From the NCBI GenBank assembly GCA_963719805.1, contig CAVRDF010000003.1, forward strand, positions 186,001 to 250,000: a DNA stretch of 64,000 bases, given 5' to 3'. A model generated the notes under the pieces. The model was not told the origin of the DNA. It did no database searches and saw nothing but the letters and a program-made list of their open reading frames with translations. The position numbers and the translations under genes are program-made. Below, in pieces: positions 44,328 to 53,423 of the stretch; position 1 is the first letter of the stretch; every line of letters begins with the position of its first letter. Source of the stretch: JAMXLO01 sp963719805. GTDB taxonomy: Bacteria > Pseudomonadota > Alphaproteobacteria > Acetobacterales > Acetobacteraceae.

Positions 44328-44807
44328 CTACAAGGGCACGCCCGCGAGGCTGCGGCTGGTCCGGATGGTCTGCAGCGTCTGGACACGCGACACCGAGGGC
44401 GAGCCGGTCAGCCGCTGGGTCAGCTGGTTCTCATGCGCGGTGTCGCGGGCGACCAGCTTGAGCAGAAAGTCGCCGCCGCCGCGGATCATGTGGCATTCGC
44501 GGACCTCCGGCCAGCCGGCGACCAGTTGCTCGAACGCCGAAAGAACGGACTCCTGCTGGCTGTCCAGCCCGACGATGGCAAAGACGATGATCTCCCAGCC
44601 CAGCTTCTGTGGATCGGGATCTGCATGGTAGCCGCGGATGATGCCGGCCTCCTCCAGCCGGCGGACGCGGCGCAGGCAGGGCGGCGCGGAAATTCCGGCA
44701 CGGCGCGCCAGCTCCACGTTGGTCATACGACCGTCGGCCTGGAGCTCCGCCAGGATCCGGCGGTCGATCGCGTCCAAGAGCGGAGTTTCCCCGTTGGGAC
44801 TTTTCAT
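44328..44807 (-). CDS. Lrp/AsnC family transcriptional regulator
   Basis: 159 aa from the ATG at 44807. The N-terminal helix-turn-helix is typical (LDAIDRRILAELQADGRMTNVELARRAGIS, PCLRRVRRLEEAGIIRGY). The C-terminal RAM ligand-binding domain has FAIVGLDSQQESVLSAFE and VRECHMIRGGGDFLLKLVA. The gene is divergent from the thioredoxin reductase gene, the same lrp/trxB pairing seen in enterobacteria. The ~140-base intergenic region, with AT-rich ATAATATTGCA near 44878, is the likely operator zone. Confidence 0.92.
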   Translation of the reverse strand: MKSPNGETPLLDAIDRRILAELQADGRMTNVELARRAGISAPPCLRRVRRLEEAGIIRGYHADPDPQKLGWEIIVFAIVGLDSQQESVLSAFEQLVAGWPEVRECHMIRGGGDFLLKLVARDTAHENQLTQRLTGSPSVSRVQTLQTIRTSRSLAGVPL

Positions 44808-44949
44808 GGGCACATGCTGCCGGCACGATGCGTGCGTTGCTGGTTGTTGCAGATCAAAGGCGTCGGGAGAGGCGCAATAATATTGCACGCATCGGCGCGG
44901 GCAAGGGGGCTGGCGTCCATTGCCTTGTCTGGCCACGACACCCGCCGAT

Positions 44950-45948
44950 ATGGTCAGCGAACTCGCTCGAGGGATAGACGATGGCGGAAATCACCGTACG
45001 CGCGTTCTGATCATCGGTTCGGGGCCGGCCGGTTACACGGCAGCGATCTACGCCGCGCGCGCCAGCCTCTCGCCGATACTGATGGCCGGTCTGCAGCCGG
45101 GCGGGCAGCTCACGATCACCACGGACGTGGAGAACTATCCGGGCTTCGCCGAGGTGATCCAGGGGCCGTGGCTGATGGACCAGATGATGGCGCAGGCTGA
45201 GCATGTCGGCACCCGGATCGTGCAAGACCTGATCGTGCAGGTGGATTTCTCGGCGCGGCCGTTCCGCTGCACCGCTGATTCGGGTGACGTCTACGTTGCC
45301 GATGCGGTGGTGATCTCCACTGGGGCGCAGGCACGCTGGCTGGGGCTGGAGTCGGAACAGCGGCTTCAGGGGCGCGGCGTTTCGGCCTGCGCGACCTGTG
45401 ACGGGTTCTTCTACCGAGGCAAGCGTGTCGCGGTCATCGGTGGCGGCAACACCGCGGTGGAGGAGGCACTGTATCTGACGCATCACGCCGAGAGTGTGAT
45501 GCTGGTGCATCGGCGCGAGGCGTTGCGGGCGGAGAAGATCCTGCAGGACCGGTTGTTCGCGCATCCGAAGATCTCGGTGGTGTGGGACAGCGTGGTGCAG
45601 GAGATCGAGGGCGGCGGAACGCCGGAAGCCGTCACCGGCGTGCGGTTGCGCAATGTGAAGAGCGGCGCCGAAAGCTCGCTGCCGGTCGACGGCGTGTTCA
45701 TCGCCATCGGTCACACACCGAATACTGCGATCTTCGCCGGCCAGGTGGCGATGGACTCGGAGGGCTACATCCTGACCGACGCCGGCAGCACGCGGACCAC
45801 GGTCGAGGGGGTGTTTGCCGCCGGCGATGTGCAGGACAGGATCTTCCGCCAGGCGGTCACTGCCGCAGGAACCGGCTGCATGGCCGCGCTGGAGGCGGAG
45901 AAGTGGCTCGCGGGCGGCATTCAAGTGGCCGCTTTGGCCGCGGACTAG
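44950..45948 (+). CDS. trxB: Thioredoxin-disulfide reductase
   Basis: 332-aa flavoenzyme that reduces thioredoxin with NADPH. FAD fold LIIGSGPAGYTAAIYAARA, redox pair in ACATCDGFF, NADPH fold VIGGGNTAVEEALYL and the C-terminal VFAAGDVQDRIFRQAVTAAGTGCMAA are all intact. The in-frame ATG is at 44950. An out-of-frame ATG at 44981 (ATGGCGGAAATCACC, behind GAGGG) would give the classic MAEIT start if one base were added near 44995. The true start may be there, with a one-base deletion in the sequence. Divergent from the Lrp gene. Confidence 0.93.
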   Translation: MVSELARGIDDGGNHRTRVLIIGSGPAGYTAAIYAARASLSPILMAGLQPGGQLTITTDVENYPGFAEVIQGPWLMDQMMAQAEHVGTRIVQDLIVQVDFSARPFRCTADSGDVYVADAVVISTGAQARWLGLESEQRLQGRGVSACATCDGFFYRGKRVAVIGGGNTAVEEALYLTHHAESVMLVHRREALRAEKILQDRLFAHPKISVVWDSVVQEIEGGGTPEAVTGVRLRNVKSGAESSLPVDGVFIAIGHTPNTAIFAGQVAMDSEGYILTDAGSTRTTVEGVFAAGDVQDRIFRQAVTAAGTGCMAALEAEKWLAGGIQVAALAAD

Positions 45949-46113
45949 TCAGGATCTCGCGAAACGGTCCAACATATCCGTACACAGGCGGGCCGGGATG
46001 ATCTAGGATGCTGCGTTCCGCAGTTTCAACGAGCGGAACCCGACGCAATGTCAGGGCAGGGGTTCACGCAATCCGCCGGGGCCAGGTGACCGGCGGACGG
46101 GAGAGGCCGAGTG

Positions 46114-46999
46114 ATGGACTGGGATAAGCTGCGCGTGTTTCACGCGGTGGCCGAGGCCGGCAGTTTTACGCACGCCGGCGATACGCTGAACCTAAGTCAG
46201 TCGGCAGTGTCCCGGCAGATCTCGGCCCTGGAGGAGGCGCTGCAGGTGCCGTTGTTCCATCGGCATGCACGCGGCCTGATCCTTACCGAACAGGGCGAGT
46301 CGCTGAATCGAACCGTGCGCGAGGTATTCGCCAAGCTGGCGATCACCGAGGCGTTGCTGACCGAGAGCAAGGAGAAGCCGGCCGGACGGCTGAAGGTCAC
46401 CACGACGATGGCGTTCGGGTCGATCTGGCTCGCGCCGCGGCTGCACGAGTTCCTGGAAATGTATTCCGACGTGTCGATCTCGCTGCTGCTGGACGACTGC
46501 GGAACTCGATCTTGCGATGCGCGAAGCGGATGTGGCGATTCGCATGCATCCGCCGAAGCAGCCCGATCTGGTGCAACGCCACCTGATAACAATCCACTGG
46601 CACATCTGCGCGTCGCCGGAGTACCTCAAGACGCACGGCGTGCCGCAGCGGCCGGAGGACCTGGACGCGCACCGGCTGATCCTGTTCGGCAGCCACCATC
46701 CGCCGGTCAGCGAGGTGAATTGGCTGGCTGAGGCGGGGCGCCGGCCGGGCAATCCGCGGCGGCCGCTGCTCGAAGTCAACAACACGCAGGCGGTGCTGCT
46801 GGCGATTCGCTCCGGCCTGGGGATCGGTGCGCTGCCAGATTTCGTGGTGGCTGAAAATCAGGACCTGGTGCGGATTCTGCCGGACCTGAAGGGTCCCAAG
46901 GTCGATGTCTATTTCGTGTACCCGGAGGAATTGCGGAATTCCAAGCGTGTGGCGGTTTTCCGCGATTTCCTGCTGTCGCGGCTTGCGACGTTCCACTGA
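46114..46999 (+). pseudogene. LysR-family regulator with one frameshift
   Basis: Reconstructed ~295-aa LysR-type regulator. The winged helix-turn-helix is at the N-terminus (KLRVFHAVAEAGSFTHAG, LNLSQSAVSRQISALEEAL, PLFHRHARGLILTEQG). The effector domain runs through LKVTTTMAFGSIWLAPRL. At about 46500 one extra G breaks the frame. The next phase continues with ELDLAMREADVAIRMHPP and runs normally to the stop at 46999. The downstream part is fully family-like, so the gene is likely functional in the organism. GAGAGG lies before the GTG/ATG. Target genes unknown. Confidence 0.82.
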
Positions 47000-47249
47000 A
47001 ACCTCCCGGCTGCGCCGTTAGAGGCGAATTTTGCCTGAGCGCCAGCGGCGATAGAAGTTCCTTGCACTCGGCGCGCTGATCCACCGAGCGATTTGTCACC
47101 GGCCTGGTATTTCGCACGAGCGTCGCGCCAGCCGTGACGCACCGATGACGCAAACCGATAGATCCCTGTCCGGTCATGCGTCAGCAGCATGGCGGCGTCC
47201 CGGGTTTTGTGGATGGAAACCGTCGCGCGGCGCCATTACAAGTGTAGTC

Positions 47250-47380
47250 ACCGAATACGGCGGCTTCGCCGCCAGTTTTCCGGTCCTTCGGGGCCGGAAG
47301 GGGGTCGATGACCCCTGCGTCTCCCAGACGTGAAGCCTCCCTGTTTACTTGCCCCCGGTTGTTAACCGGGGGCTTTTTCT
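47250..47380 (+). ncRNA. Candidate structured small RNA with five hairpins
   Basis: Five consecutive hairpins lie in 120 bases: GGCGGC/GCCGCC (47259-47273); a 9-bp stem with UUCG tetraloop (47278-47299, one G-U); GGGGTC/GACCCC (47301-47315); CGTCT-CCC-AGACG (47318-47330); and an intrinsic terminator (47351-47378). A predicted single-stranded linker GAAGCCTCCC and the CCC loop of hairpin 4 present CUCCC-type sequence complementary to ribosome-binding sites. Alphaproteobacterial small RNAs with exposed anti-Shine-Dalgarno motifs, such as the alpha-r14/cuckoo type, share this design. Membership of a named family is not established. The 5' end is unknown; it could also be the 3' tail of the LysR transcript. 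Confidence 0.55.
47351..47378 (+). terminator. Strong intrinsic terminator
   Basis: A 10-bp perfect stem (GCCCCCGGTT / AACCGGGGGC, 47351-47360 and 47364-47373) with a 3-base loop, followed by TTTTTCTTT. It ends the candidate small RNA and lies 350 bases past the LysR stop. No protein gene ends immediately before it. Confidence 0.92.
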
Positions 47381-47429
47381 TTGCGAATGTTTGACGATCC
47401 GCTCACGCAGGTTCGCGATGGGTGCCGTT

Positions 47430-48509
47430 TTATTGGGCAATTCTGTGTAACTGTCCAGTGAGACCGAGTGCGCGCAGCAAGTGGGGGTCCAGATACCCAC
47501 GCGGATTCGGCGGGTGCAGCGCGAATCCCATAGTGTCGTCGTAGCCCCAGAGGGCCCAGGGAAGCGCCCGCTGCTCGCAGGATTTCCGCACGGCGGACAG
47601 CCAGGCGGTGCGGGCCGGGGCGTTGAGCTGCGAGGAGGCGCCGAATTCCCCGGCAATCACCCGAGCATGATGGCGTTCTGCCCACGCCGCCGCCTCGGCG
47701 ACATGTGCCGCGAGCTTCGCCGTGTCCCAACGCTGCGCACAGTAGAAGCGCATCAGCCCGGCTGTTGCCGTGTCGGCGGTGCTGTCGGCGATACCCGTGC
47801 AGGCGCTAACGTCGGTGACAGGGAATGGGAGGCGCGCCATCGCCGCTTTGTCGAGCCCCGGGCGGTAGGCACCAAGCGCGGTCAACTCGGGCGGCTCGTA
47901 CAGATGAAAGCTGTAGATCACGTTGCTGTCCGATTCCGGCGTGATCGCGAGCAGGCCTGCGATGCTGCCCCAGTCGGCGCCGGTGAGCACGACCGTATTT
48001 CCGGGTAACGTGGCGCGGATGATGGCCAGAACCTGGTGCTGCAATGCTTGCCACGCTCCCGGGTCGTTGGCGAAGACCGGCTCATTCAGCACCTCCGGCA
48101 GGGTCCGGGCCGGATCGAAGCGTTGCAGCAATCGCGACAGTGAGCGCCAGGCTGCGAACAGCCGCGCGCGGTCCGCGGCCGAGGCTTCCAGGTGCCAGCT
48201 GGCCGGAGCGAGCGCGGCGACAACCGACAGGCCATGCCGTTCGAGCCGAGCCACCGCGTCCGCGATGGCGGCGGATGCGGGCAGCAATTCCGGCTGTATC
48301 GGCAGTCGGACGAAATCGAAGCCAGCCTGACGCAACGTTTCCATCGTGGTGTCGTCGAGATAGCTGCGCAGGGCGGCGGGATCACCGCTGGGTGGAAAGC
48401 GGAACCAGTTGGTGATGTTGATGCCGCGGCGCAGTTCCGCACTGGCAGGTGCAGCGAGGCAAAGCGCGAGCAGGCAGCCGAGCAGAAAGCGGTAACCAAT
48501 CGTTCGCAT
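47430..48509 (-). CDS. Glycoside hydrolase family 5 (cellulase-type)
   Basis: 359 aa from the ATG at 48509, which opens a good signal peptide (MRTIGYRFLLGCLLALCLAAPASA). The TIM-barrel domain carries the GH5 acid/base in VLNEP and the nucleophile in VIAGEFGASS. The N-terminal GINITNWFRFP and FDFVRLPI blocks are also family-typical. It should be a periplasmic or secreted endo-glucanase-like enzyme acting on beta-glycans. It is divergent from a GT39-type gene only 41 bases away, so the pair may concern synthesis and trimming of one polysaccharide (inference). Confidence 0.9.
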   Translation of the reverse strand: MRTIGYRFLLGCLLALCLAAPASAELRRGINITNWFRFPPSGDPAALRSYLDDTTMETLRQAGFDFVRLPIQPELLPASAAIADAVARLERHGLSVVAALAPASWHLEASAADRARLFAAWRSLSRLLQRFDPARTLPEVLNEPVFANDPGAWQALQHQVLAIIRATLPGNTVVLTGADWGSIAGLLAITPESDSNVIYSFHLYEPPELTALGAYRPGLDKAAMARLPFPVTDVSACTGIADSTADTATAGLMRFYCAQRWDTAKLAAHVAEAAAWAERHHARVIAGEFGASSQLNAPARTAWLSAVRKSCEQRALPWALWGYDDTMGFALHPPNPRGYLDPHLLRALGLTGQLHRIAQ

Positions 48510-48550
48510 CGCGCTGCGATAAGCGGCGGAGGCTAACGTCCGGTGAACGC

Positions 48551-49978
48551 GTGGCGAGAGTTGTCGCGGTTGTGCTGCTTGGTGCCGTGGTGCTGTTTGC
48601 CGCGGCCTGGCAGCGCGGCGCGGAATACGACGAGCAGTACACGCTGTTTCTGACCGGCGGAACGGCGCGCCCGATGTGGACCGAGGCATTGATTACGGCT
48701 GGCGAGGTGCGCGCCTTGCAGGACGGGCCCGCCGGGTTTGCGGCGATCGCCCGTGATCTGCGGGCGACCGACGTGCACCCGCCGCTATATTTTTGGACAG
48801 TGGCGCTATGGCGCCGGTGGTTCGGCGCGGGGCTGTTCGCGGCGCGCGCGTTGTCGGCGCTGTTCGGCTTTGCATCGCTTGCACTGGTGGCAGTGATCGC
48901 GCGGCGTTTCGGCGCCAATGCGTGGCTGGCCGCTCTGTTGACGCTCGGCTGCTATGGCTTTGTCTATACAGGCAGCATTGCGCGCGGGTTCGCGCTGGCG
49001 CAGATGCTGACGCTGGCGGGCGTGGCGATTGCGGTGCGTCCGGAGCTGCGCCTGCGTGGTTCGGTTGCAGCGGGCCTGTTGCTGGGCGCGGCGACATTCA
49101 GCAATTATCTCGCGGCATTCGTGGCATGTGCCGTGCTGCTGTGGTTGCCGGGGCGGCGCAGCATCGCCGCGGCGATTGGATTTGCGGTGTGGCTGCCGGC
49201 CGATGCGTGGTTCTTGCTGGCGCAACGCCAGAGTCGAGCCGGGCAGTTCGAGCCGTTCGACGCAGGCGCGGCGGTGGTGCGGCTGGCACGATATGTTGCC
49301 GCGAGCGTGTTCGGCGGGTTGCCGCTCTATGCCGGCGATGCCGCCGGACGGCTGGTGGCGGCGGTGCTGGCTGGCTTGTCGCTGGCACTCATTGTTTTGC
49401 TCACGTTGCGATGGCGCCGCGCGCACGCATTGTTCGGCATGGCCTGTGTCGCGCCGTTGATCGGATTGCTGGTGCTGGGGGTCGCGTTCAACAACATTCC
49501 GATCGAACTGCGTTATGTCGCATTCGCGACGCCGTTCATCGGGCTACTGATAGCGACGCTGCCGCGCCCGGTGTGCTGGCTGGTGCTGGCGATCCAGGCA
49601 GTGTCGCTCGCCGGGCTGATGACTCGCCCGGAAACCATGCAGCCGGCACGTGCAGCGGCGGTCTCTGTTGGCGCGATGTTGGAGGGCGGCGTGGTGCTGT
49701 TGCCGCGCGGCAATGACGGCGTGGGCATTGTCGGCGCGTTCGCCAATGAGGTGCCACCGGCGACACGTCTATTGATCATCAGTCGCGATGACACACCGCA
49801 GCAGATCCGCGAACGGACCGTAGCATATACGCGCGTGGTACTGGCACTGATTGCGCAGGATAACGACAGCCGGGCAACGCTGCCGCACATACGCGCGGCG
49901 TTCGATGACGCGTGCTGGCGTGAGCTGGGACGCAACGGCGATGCCACGGCGTTCGAGCGGGTTTGTGCGGTGCAGTAG
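48551..49978 (+). CDS. GT39-type membrane glycosyltransferase-like protein
   Basis: About 475 aa from the GTG at 48551; a GTG at 48543 is in another frame. The protein has ten or so membrane helices. The first periplasmic loop has the acidic motif GAEYDEQYTLFLT, and HPPLYFWTVALWRRWFG follows, as in PMT/ArnT-like enzymes. The C-terminal ~110 residues are soluble. It is predicted to transfer a sugar from a polyprenyl-phosphate donor. It is divergent from the GH5 gene and converges on the MlrC gene. Confidence 0.75.
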   Translation: MARVVAVVLLGAVVLFAAAWQRGAEYDEQYTLFLTGGTARPMWTEALITAGEVRALQDGPAGFAAIARDLRATDVHPPLYFWTVALWRRWFGAGLFAARALSALFGFASLALVAVIARRFGANAWLAALLTLGCYGFVYTGSIARGFALAQMLTLAGVAIAVRPELRLRGSVAAGLLLGAATFSNYLAAFVACAVLLWLPGRRSIAAAIGFAVWLPADAWFLLAQRQSRAGQFEPFDAGAAVVRLARYVAASVFGGLPLYAGDAAGRLVAAVLAGLSLALIVLLTLRWRRAHALFGMACVAPLIGLLVLGVAFNNIPIELRYVAFATPFIGLLIATLPRPVCWLVLAIQAVSLAGLMTRPETMQPARAAAVSVGAMLEGGVVLLPRGNDGVGIVGAFANEVPPATRLLIISRDDTPQQIRERTVAYTRVVLALIAQDNDSRATLPHIRAAFDDACWRELGRNGDATAFERVCAVQ

Positions 49979-50000
49979 GGGTTCGATGTAGCGGGTCGCG

Positions 50001-50047
50001 CCCTCCCCCGATGCTTCGCATCGACCTCTCCCGCAAGCGGGTGAGGT
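50001..50047. repeat. REP-like palindromic intergenic element
   Basis: Two stem-loops lie side by side: CGATGC-TTC-GCATCG (50009-50023), and an interrupted stem ACCTC..CCGC-AA-GCGG..GAGGT (50024-50047), preceded by CCCTCCCCC. This CCGCAAGCGG-type element is common in GC-rich proteobacterial intergenic regions. It lies at the 3' ends of two convergent genes, where it may act as a bidirectional terminator. Confidence 0.7.
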
Positions 50048-51518
50048 GTACCGAGCGCCGTACGGGTAGAAGTCGCTGAGCTTCAGGTTTTGGTAGGGCA
50101 GGGCGTCGAGCCGCACCGTGCCGAGGAAAGGCTCGGTTGGTTCGACCAGCAGTATCGTCTTGGCAAATCCGCTGTCGTCGAAGCCGCGACGGAAGTGCAC
50201 GCGCGACTTGATGGCGATGATCTGAAAGGCCGCCAAATCGATGCCAATGCCGGTCAGCGTGGTGGTCTCCATGATCTGCACGAGATAGGGGCTGATCAGC
50301 AGCAGGTTGCCATTGCCGAAGCTGACGCCCAACCAGAGCTGACCGTTGCGCTCAATGCGATGGGTGATCCTGCCGGTGATGCGCACCGGCTGGCCAGCCG
50401 AATCATCGGTCAGGCCACCGACGTCCATGTCGAACCGAGCACCGATGCTTGCGTTCTGCATCGACTTGAGCACGCCGGCATCGGCGACCGTGGCAATCAG
50501 CGTGTTGGACAACCCCTGGGCGATGATCTCGCGCAACAACCACGTGGCATAGCCCGAGCGGTCGCTGTGATCGGCCAGCACCACTGGTGTTGCATCGCGT
50601 TGCACTGCTTGTTTCGCCAGGGCGACACCGTCGGGAATGGTGTGCACCTTGGTTGAGCCGAGCAGTGCCTCACGCTGCCGCCAGGCGAAGCGCGCCATGT
50701 CGTCCGCCACGCGCGTTGCCAGCGCGGCGTCGCCGTTGGCGATCACCTGGATGGTCATGCCGGCATCCGGAACATCCGACCAGGGAAAGCTGAAATAGAC
50801 ATTCACATAGACATCCGGCTCGCGGGCCTCCCAGGTCAGGGCGCGCAGCACCAGGTCCATCCACGGCGATGCACCGGTCCACTGCACCACGGTGGGCGAG
50901 ATGATGGGCACCTTCACGGTGGTATGCGTGGGGCGATAGCTGCCGCGGATCGCGCGGACCAGCATGCGTGCCGCCCGCTGGCCCTGAAGGTGGCTGTCGT
51001 AATGCGGGAAATACTTGCCGCAGAACGCCATGTCGGCGTGGTGCAGGAATTCCGCGTCCTCATTGCCGTGCGGATCGAAAGTTGCGGCGATGAAGGCGCG
51101 TTGTCCGACCACTTCGCGTACCCGGCGGGCAAGTTCGGCTTCCGGCCGTGCGATGCCACGCGCCGCCATCGCGCCGTGGACGCAGAGATAGACGCCGTCG
51201 AATGGGCCGGATGTGCGCAGCCCGGCGATCATGCGGCCGACATAGGTCTCGTACGCATCCTGCGTCACCCAGCCGGATCCCGATCCGGTTTTCGGCCACA
51301 GTGGTGAATTCGATGCCGATGAGTTCGACACCGTCGAACTCACGCGCCACCTGGACGAAGCCGCCCATGTAGGAGTCCGGTCCCGAGCTCAGCAGCGCCT
51401 CGCCGTGCGCGGGAGAGCCGGGATAGACGAAGTCGTCGACTGTCGTGTCGTTCTTGAGGAACGTCACCGTTTCATGCTGGAAGTGCAGGACGGCGATGCG
51501 GATCGACGACTTCGTCAT
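50048..51518 (-). pseudogene. MlrC-family (M81) metallopeptidase with a frameshift
   Basis: Reconstructed ~490-aa protein of the M81/MlrC family (microcystin LR degradation protein C type), zinc-dependent. The N-terminal part from 51518 reads IRIAVLHFQHETVTFL and SSGPDSYMGGFVQVA. A frame change near 51285 is required, after which the protein continues with WVTQDAYETYVGRMIAGLR, VYLCVHGAMAARG, ATFDPHGNEDAEFLHHADM and VLADHSDRSGYATWLL. Family similarity ends around FYPYGA. The open frame then runs through the REP-like element and antisense through the neighbouring gene to 49769, so a second indel probably hides the true stop near 50050. It starts 7 bases after the stop of the binding-protein gene. 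Confidence 0.8.
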
Positions 51519-51525
51519 CTGCCGA

Positions 51526-52696
51526 TCAGTACGCCAGAGCCTGATCGACCACCGGAATCCAACGGCCGTCCTTCACCACCGCGAGATAGGCGCTGGTGGC
51601 ACCGTGGTGCTGGTTGGGGCCGAAGGTGAAAGAGTTGCCGAAGATATCGTGGAAGTCGTGGATGCTCTCCATCGCCTTGGTCAGCGTATCGACGTTGAGA
51701 TCGCGGCCGGCACGTTTCAGCGCCTCGAGTATGATCTGCGCGGTCGTATAGCCGGTCTCGCCGAGGAAGTTCACGTCGAAGCCGTACTTCGCCTTGTAGC
51801 GGGCAGCGAACTCGTGCACGACGGGACGCGGATCATCGGGATAGGCATAGATCGCTGGGGTCATCGAGTAGAAGCCCTCGCCCGCGCCGCCGGGTGCGCT
51901 CGCCACCGCCGTATCGTACGACGCGACCTGGCCGAGCAGATCGACGTTCCAGCCCATCTTCTTCACCGTTGAAACGATCAGCGTGCTGTCACGCACGATG
52001 GTGCCCATGGTGATCAGGTCGCACTGTGCATCGCGCAACTTTGAGATGTTGGCGGTGAAGTCAGTATCGGTTGGCTTGTGTCCGGTCGATGCGATCAGCT
52101 TCAGATGTTCGGCCTCGAGTTGCGCATTGACGCCGGCCAGCACGTCCTTGCCGAAGTCGGTATCCTGATACATCGCGCAGACCATCTTCTTGCCGCGCTG
52201 CTCGACGAAGTATTTCACCCCCGCGCGCATCTGGTCGTAGTACCGAGGCGAACTGGCTCCATTTCAGCTTGTTGTATGGCTCGTACATTGAACGCGCGGC
52301 GGTCAATGGCAGCAGGTTTGGCACGCCCTTCTCGAACATCATCGGCATCATCGCGTCGTTCATCGGCGTGCCGCCGTTGACCGTCGCAAAGAAGATGTTG
52401 TCCTGATTGAGCAGCTTGTTCATGGCCTGGACGGCGCGCGGCACCTGATACTGGCTGTCCTCGACGATGTATTTGATCTTGCGGCCGTTGACGCCGCCGG
52501 CAGCGTTGGCTTCGTCGAACGCCAGACGCACCGAGTTGGAGTTGTTGACGCCCTGCACGGCGGTGACGCCTGACAGGTCGGTGGCGGTGCCGATGACGAT
52601 TTCAGTATCGGTGACACCGCGGACGGTCTGTGCGCTGGCGGTAACCGACAAAGCCGCAGCGAACACCAGAGATGAGGCGATGGTTCCTGATTTCAT
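51526..52696 (-). pseudogene. Branched-chain amino acid-type ABC substrate-binding protein with one frameshift
   Basis: Reconstructed ~390-aa periplasmic receptor (Peripla_BP_6, LivJ-like). The signal peptide (MKSGTIASSLVFAAALSVTASA) is followed by VRGVTDTEIVIGTATDLSG, DEANAAGGVNGRKIKYIVED and KLLNQDNIFFATVNGGTP. After KWSQFAS one extra G near 52245 breaks the frame. The next phase resumes with YYDQMRAGVKYFVEQRGKKM and continues to the stop at 51526. GGGAGG precedes the ATG. MlrC follows 7 bases downstream, a pairing that suggests uptake and hydrolysis of a peptide-like or amide compound. No permease genes adjoin. Confidence 0.85.
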
Positions 52697-52761
52697 TGAT
52701 TGTTTCCTCCCTTATAGCGGCGGGAGGCTAGCGCAGGCGGTAAGCGACCGCCAAACCCAGG

Positions 52762-53271
52762 TCAGGCGGCTTGCGGAACCACCAGGAAAAGATCGGTATC
52801 GCCGGTCTGTTGGCCGCAGGCTGTCAGCAGTGCATGTGCCTGGCCACGGTGATGTGTCTGGTGGTTGAAGAAGTGCACCACCAGCGGGCCGCGCTTGCGC
52901 CGCAATTCCTGTTGTGCGGCGCCGCTGAACCACACCAGATCCTCGGCGAGCCACGCATCGTCCATGCGGTCGGCCCAGGCCTGGATGTCCGCGTCGGCCT
53001 GCTCGCGCCTGGCGGTCAGTGCGGCGAAATCATCGAACATGGCAGCGCTTTGTTTCGGCGGTACCTCCGGCTTCGGCCAATTGTCGAAGCGTGACATCCA
53101 TTGCGTGTCGCCCCACAGGACATGGCTGAGCGTGCCGTGGATCGACTGCCAGAACGCGCCGCGATCGGCTTTGCGTTCGACATCGCTCAACCGTGCGGCT
53201 GCCGTATAGAGGCGGCGGTTCATTTCCGCATTGTACTGCGCCATCAGGCGGACATAGGAGGCGGTGATCAT
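52762..53271 (-). CDS. DinB family protein
   Basis: 169 aa from the ATG at 53271. A four-helix-bundle protein of the DinB/DUF664 superfamily. Metal-binding His residues are in SIHGTLSHVLWGD and in the family signature HFFNHQTHHRGQAHALL. Members are metal-dependent, often thiol-linked, enzymes of mostly unknown substrate. Upstream of and parallel to the LIV-type receptor with a 65-base gap. Divergent from the Rieske gene. Confidence 0.9.
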   Translation of the reverse strand: MITASYVRLMAQYNAEMNRRLYTAAARLSDVERKADRGAFWQSIHGTLSHVLWGDTQWMSRFDNWPKPEVPPKQSAAMFDDFAALTARREQADADIQAWADRMDDAWLAEDLVWFSGAAQQELRRKRGPLVVHFFNHQTHHRGQAHALLTACGQQTGDTDLFLVVPQAA

Positions 53272-53423
53272 GCGAGACCTCTCCGAGCTTGCCGTGCGAA
53301 CCATTCAGCGCCCGGCGGAATGGGTCAATCTTGATTGTTCCGATCAACGTTGGAGCGAGATTCGTTCCGCATTGGTTTGAACATGACCAACTCTACATTT
53401 GCCGGCGGCACGGCACCGGTTAT

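Noticed and set aside
44854..45924. Minus-strand open frame opposite trxB
   Set aside because: Antisense of a conserved flavoenzyme, with no family features.
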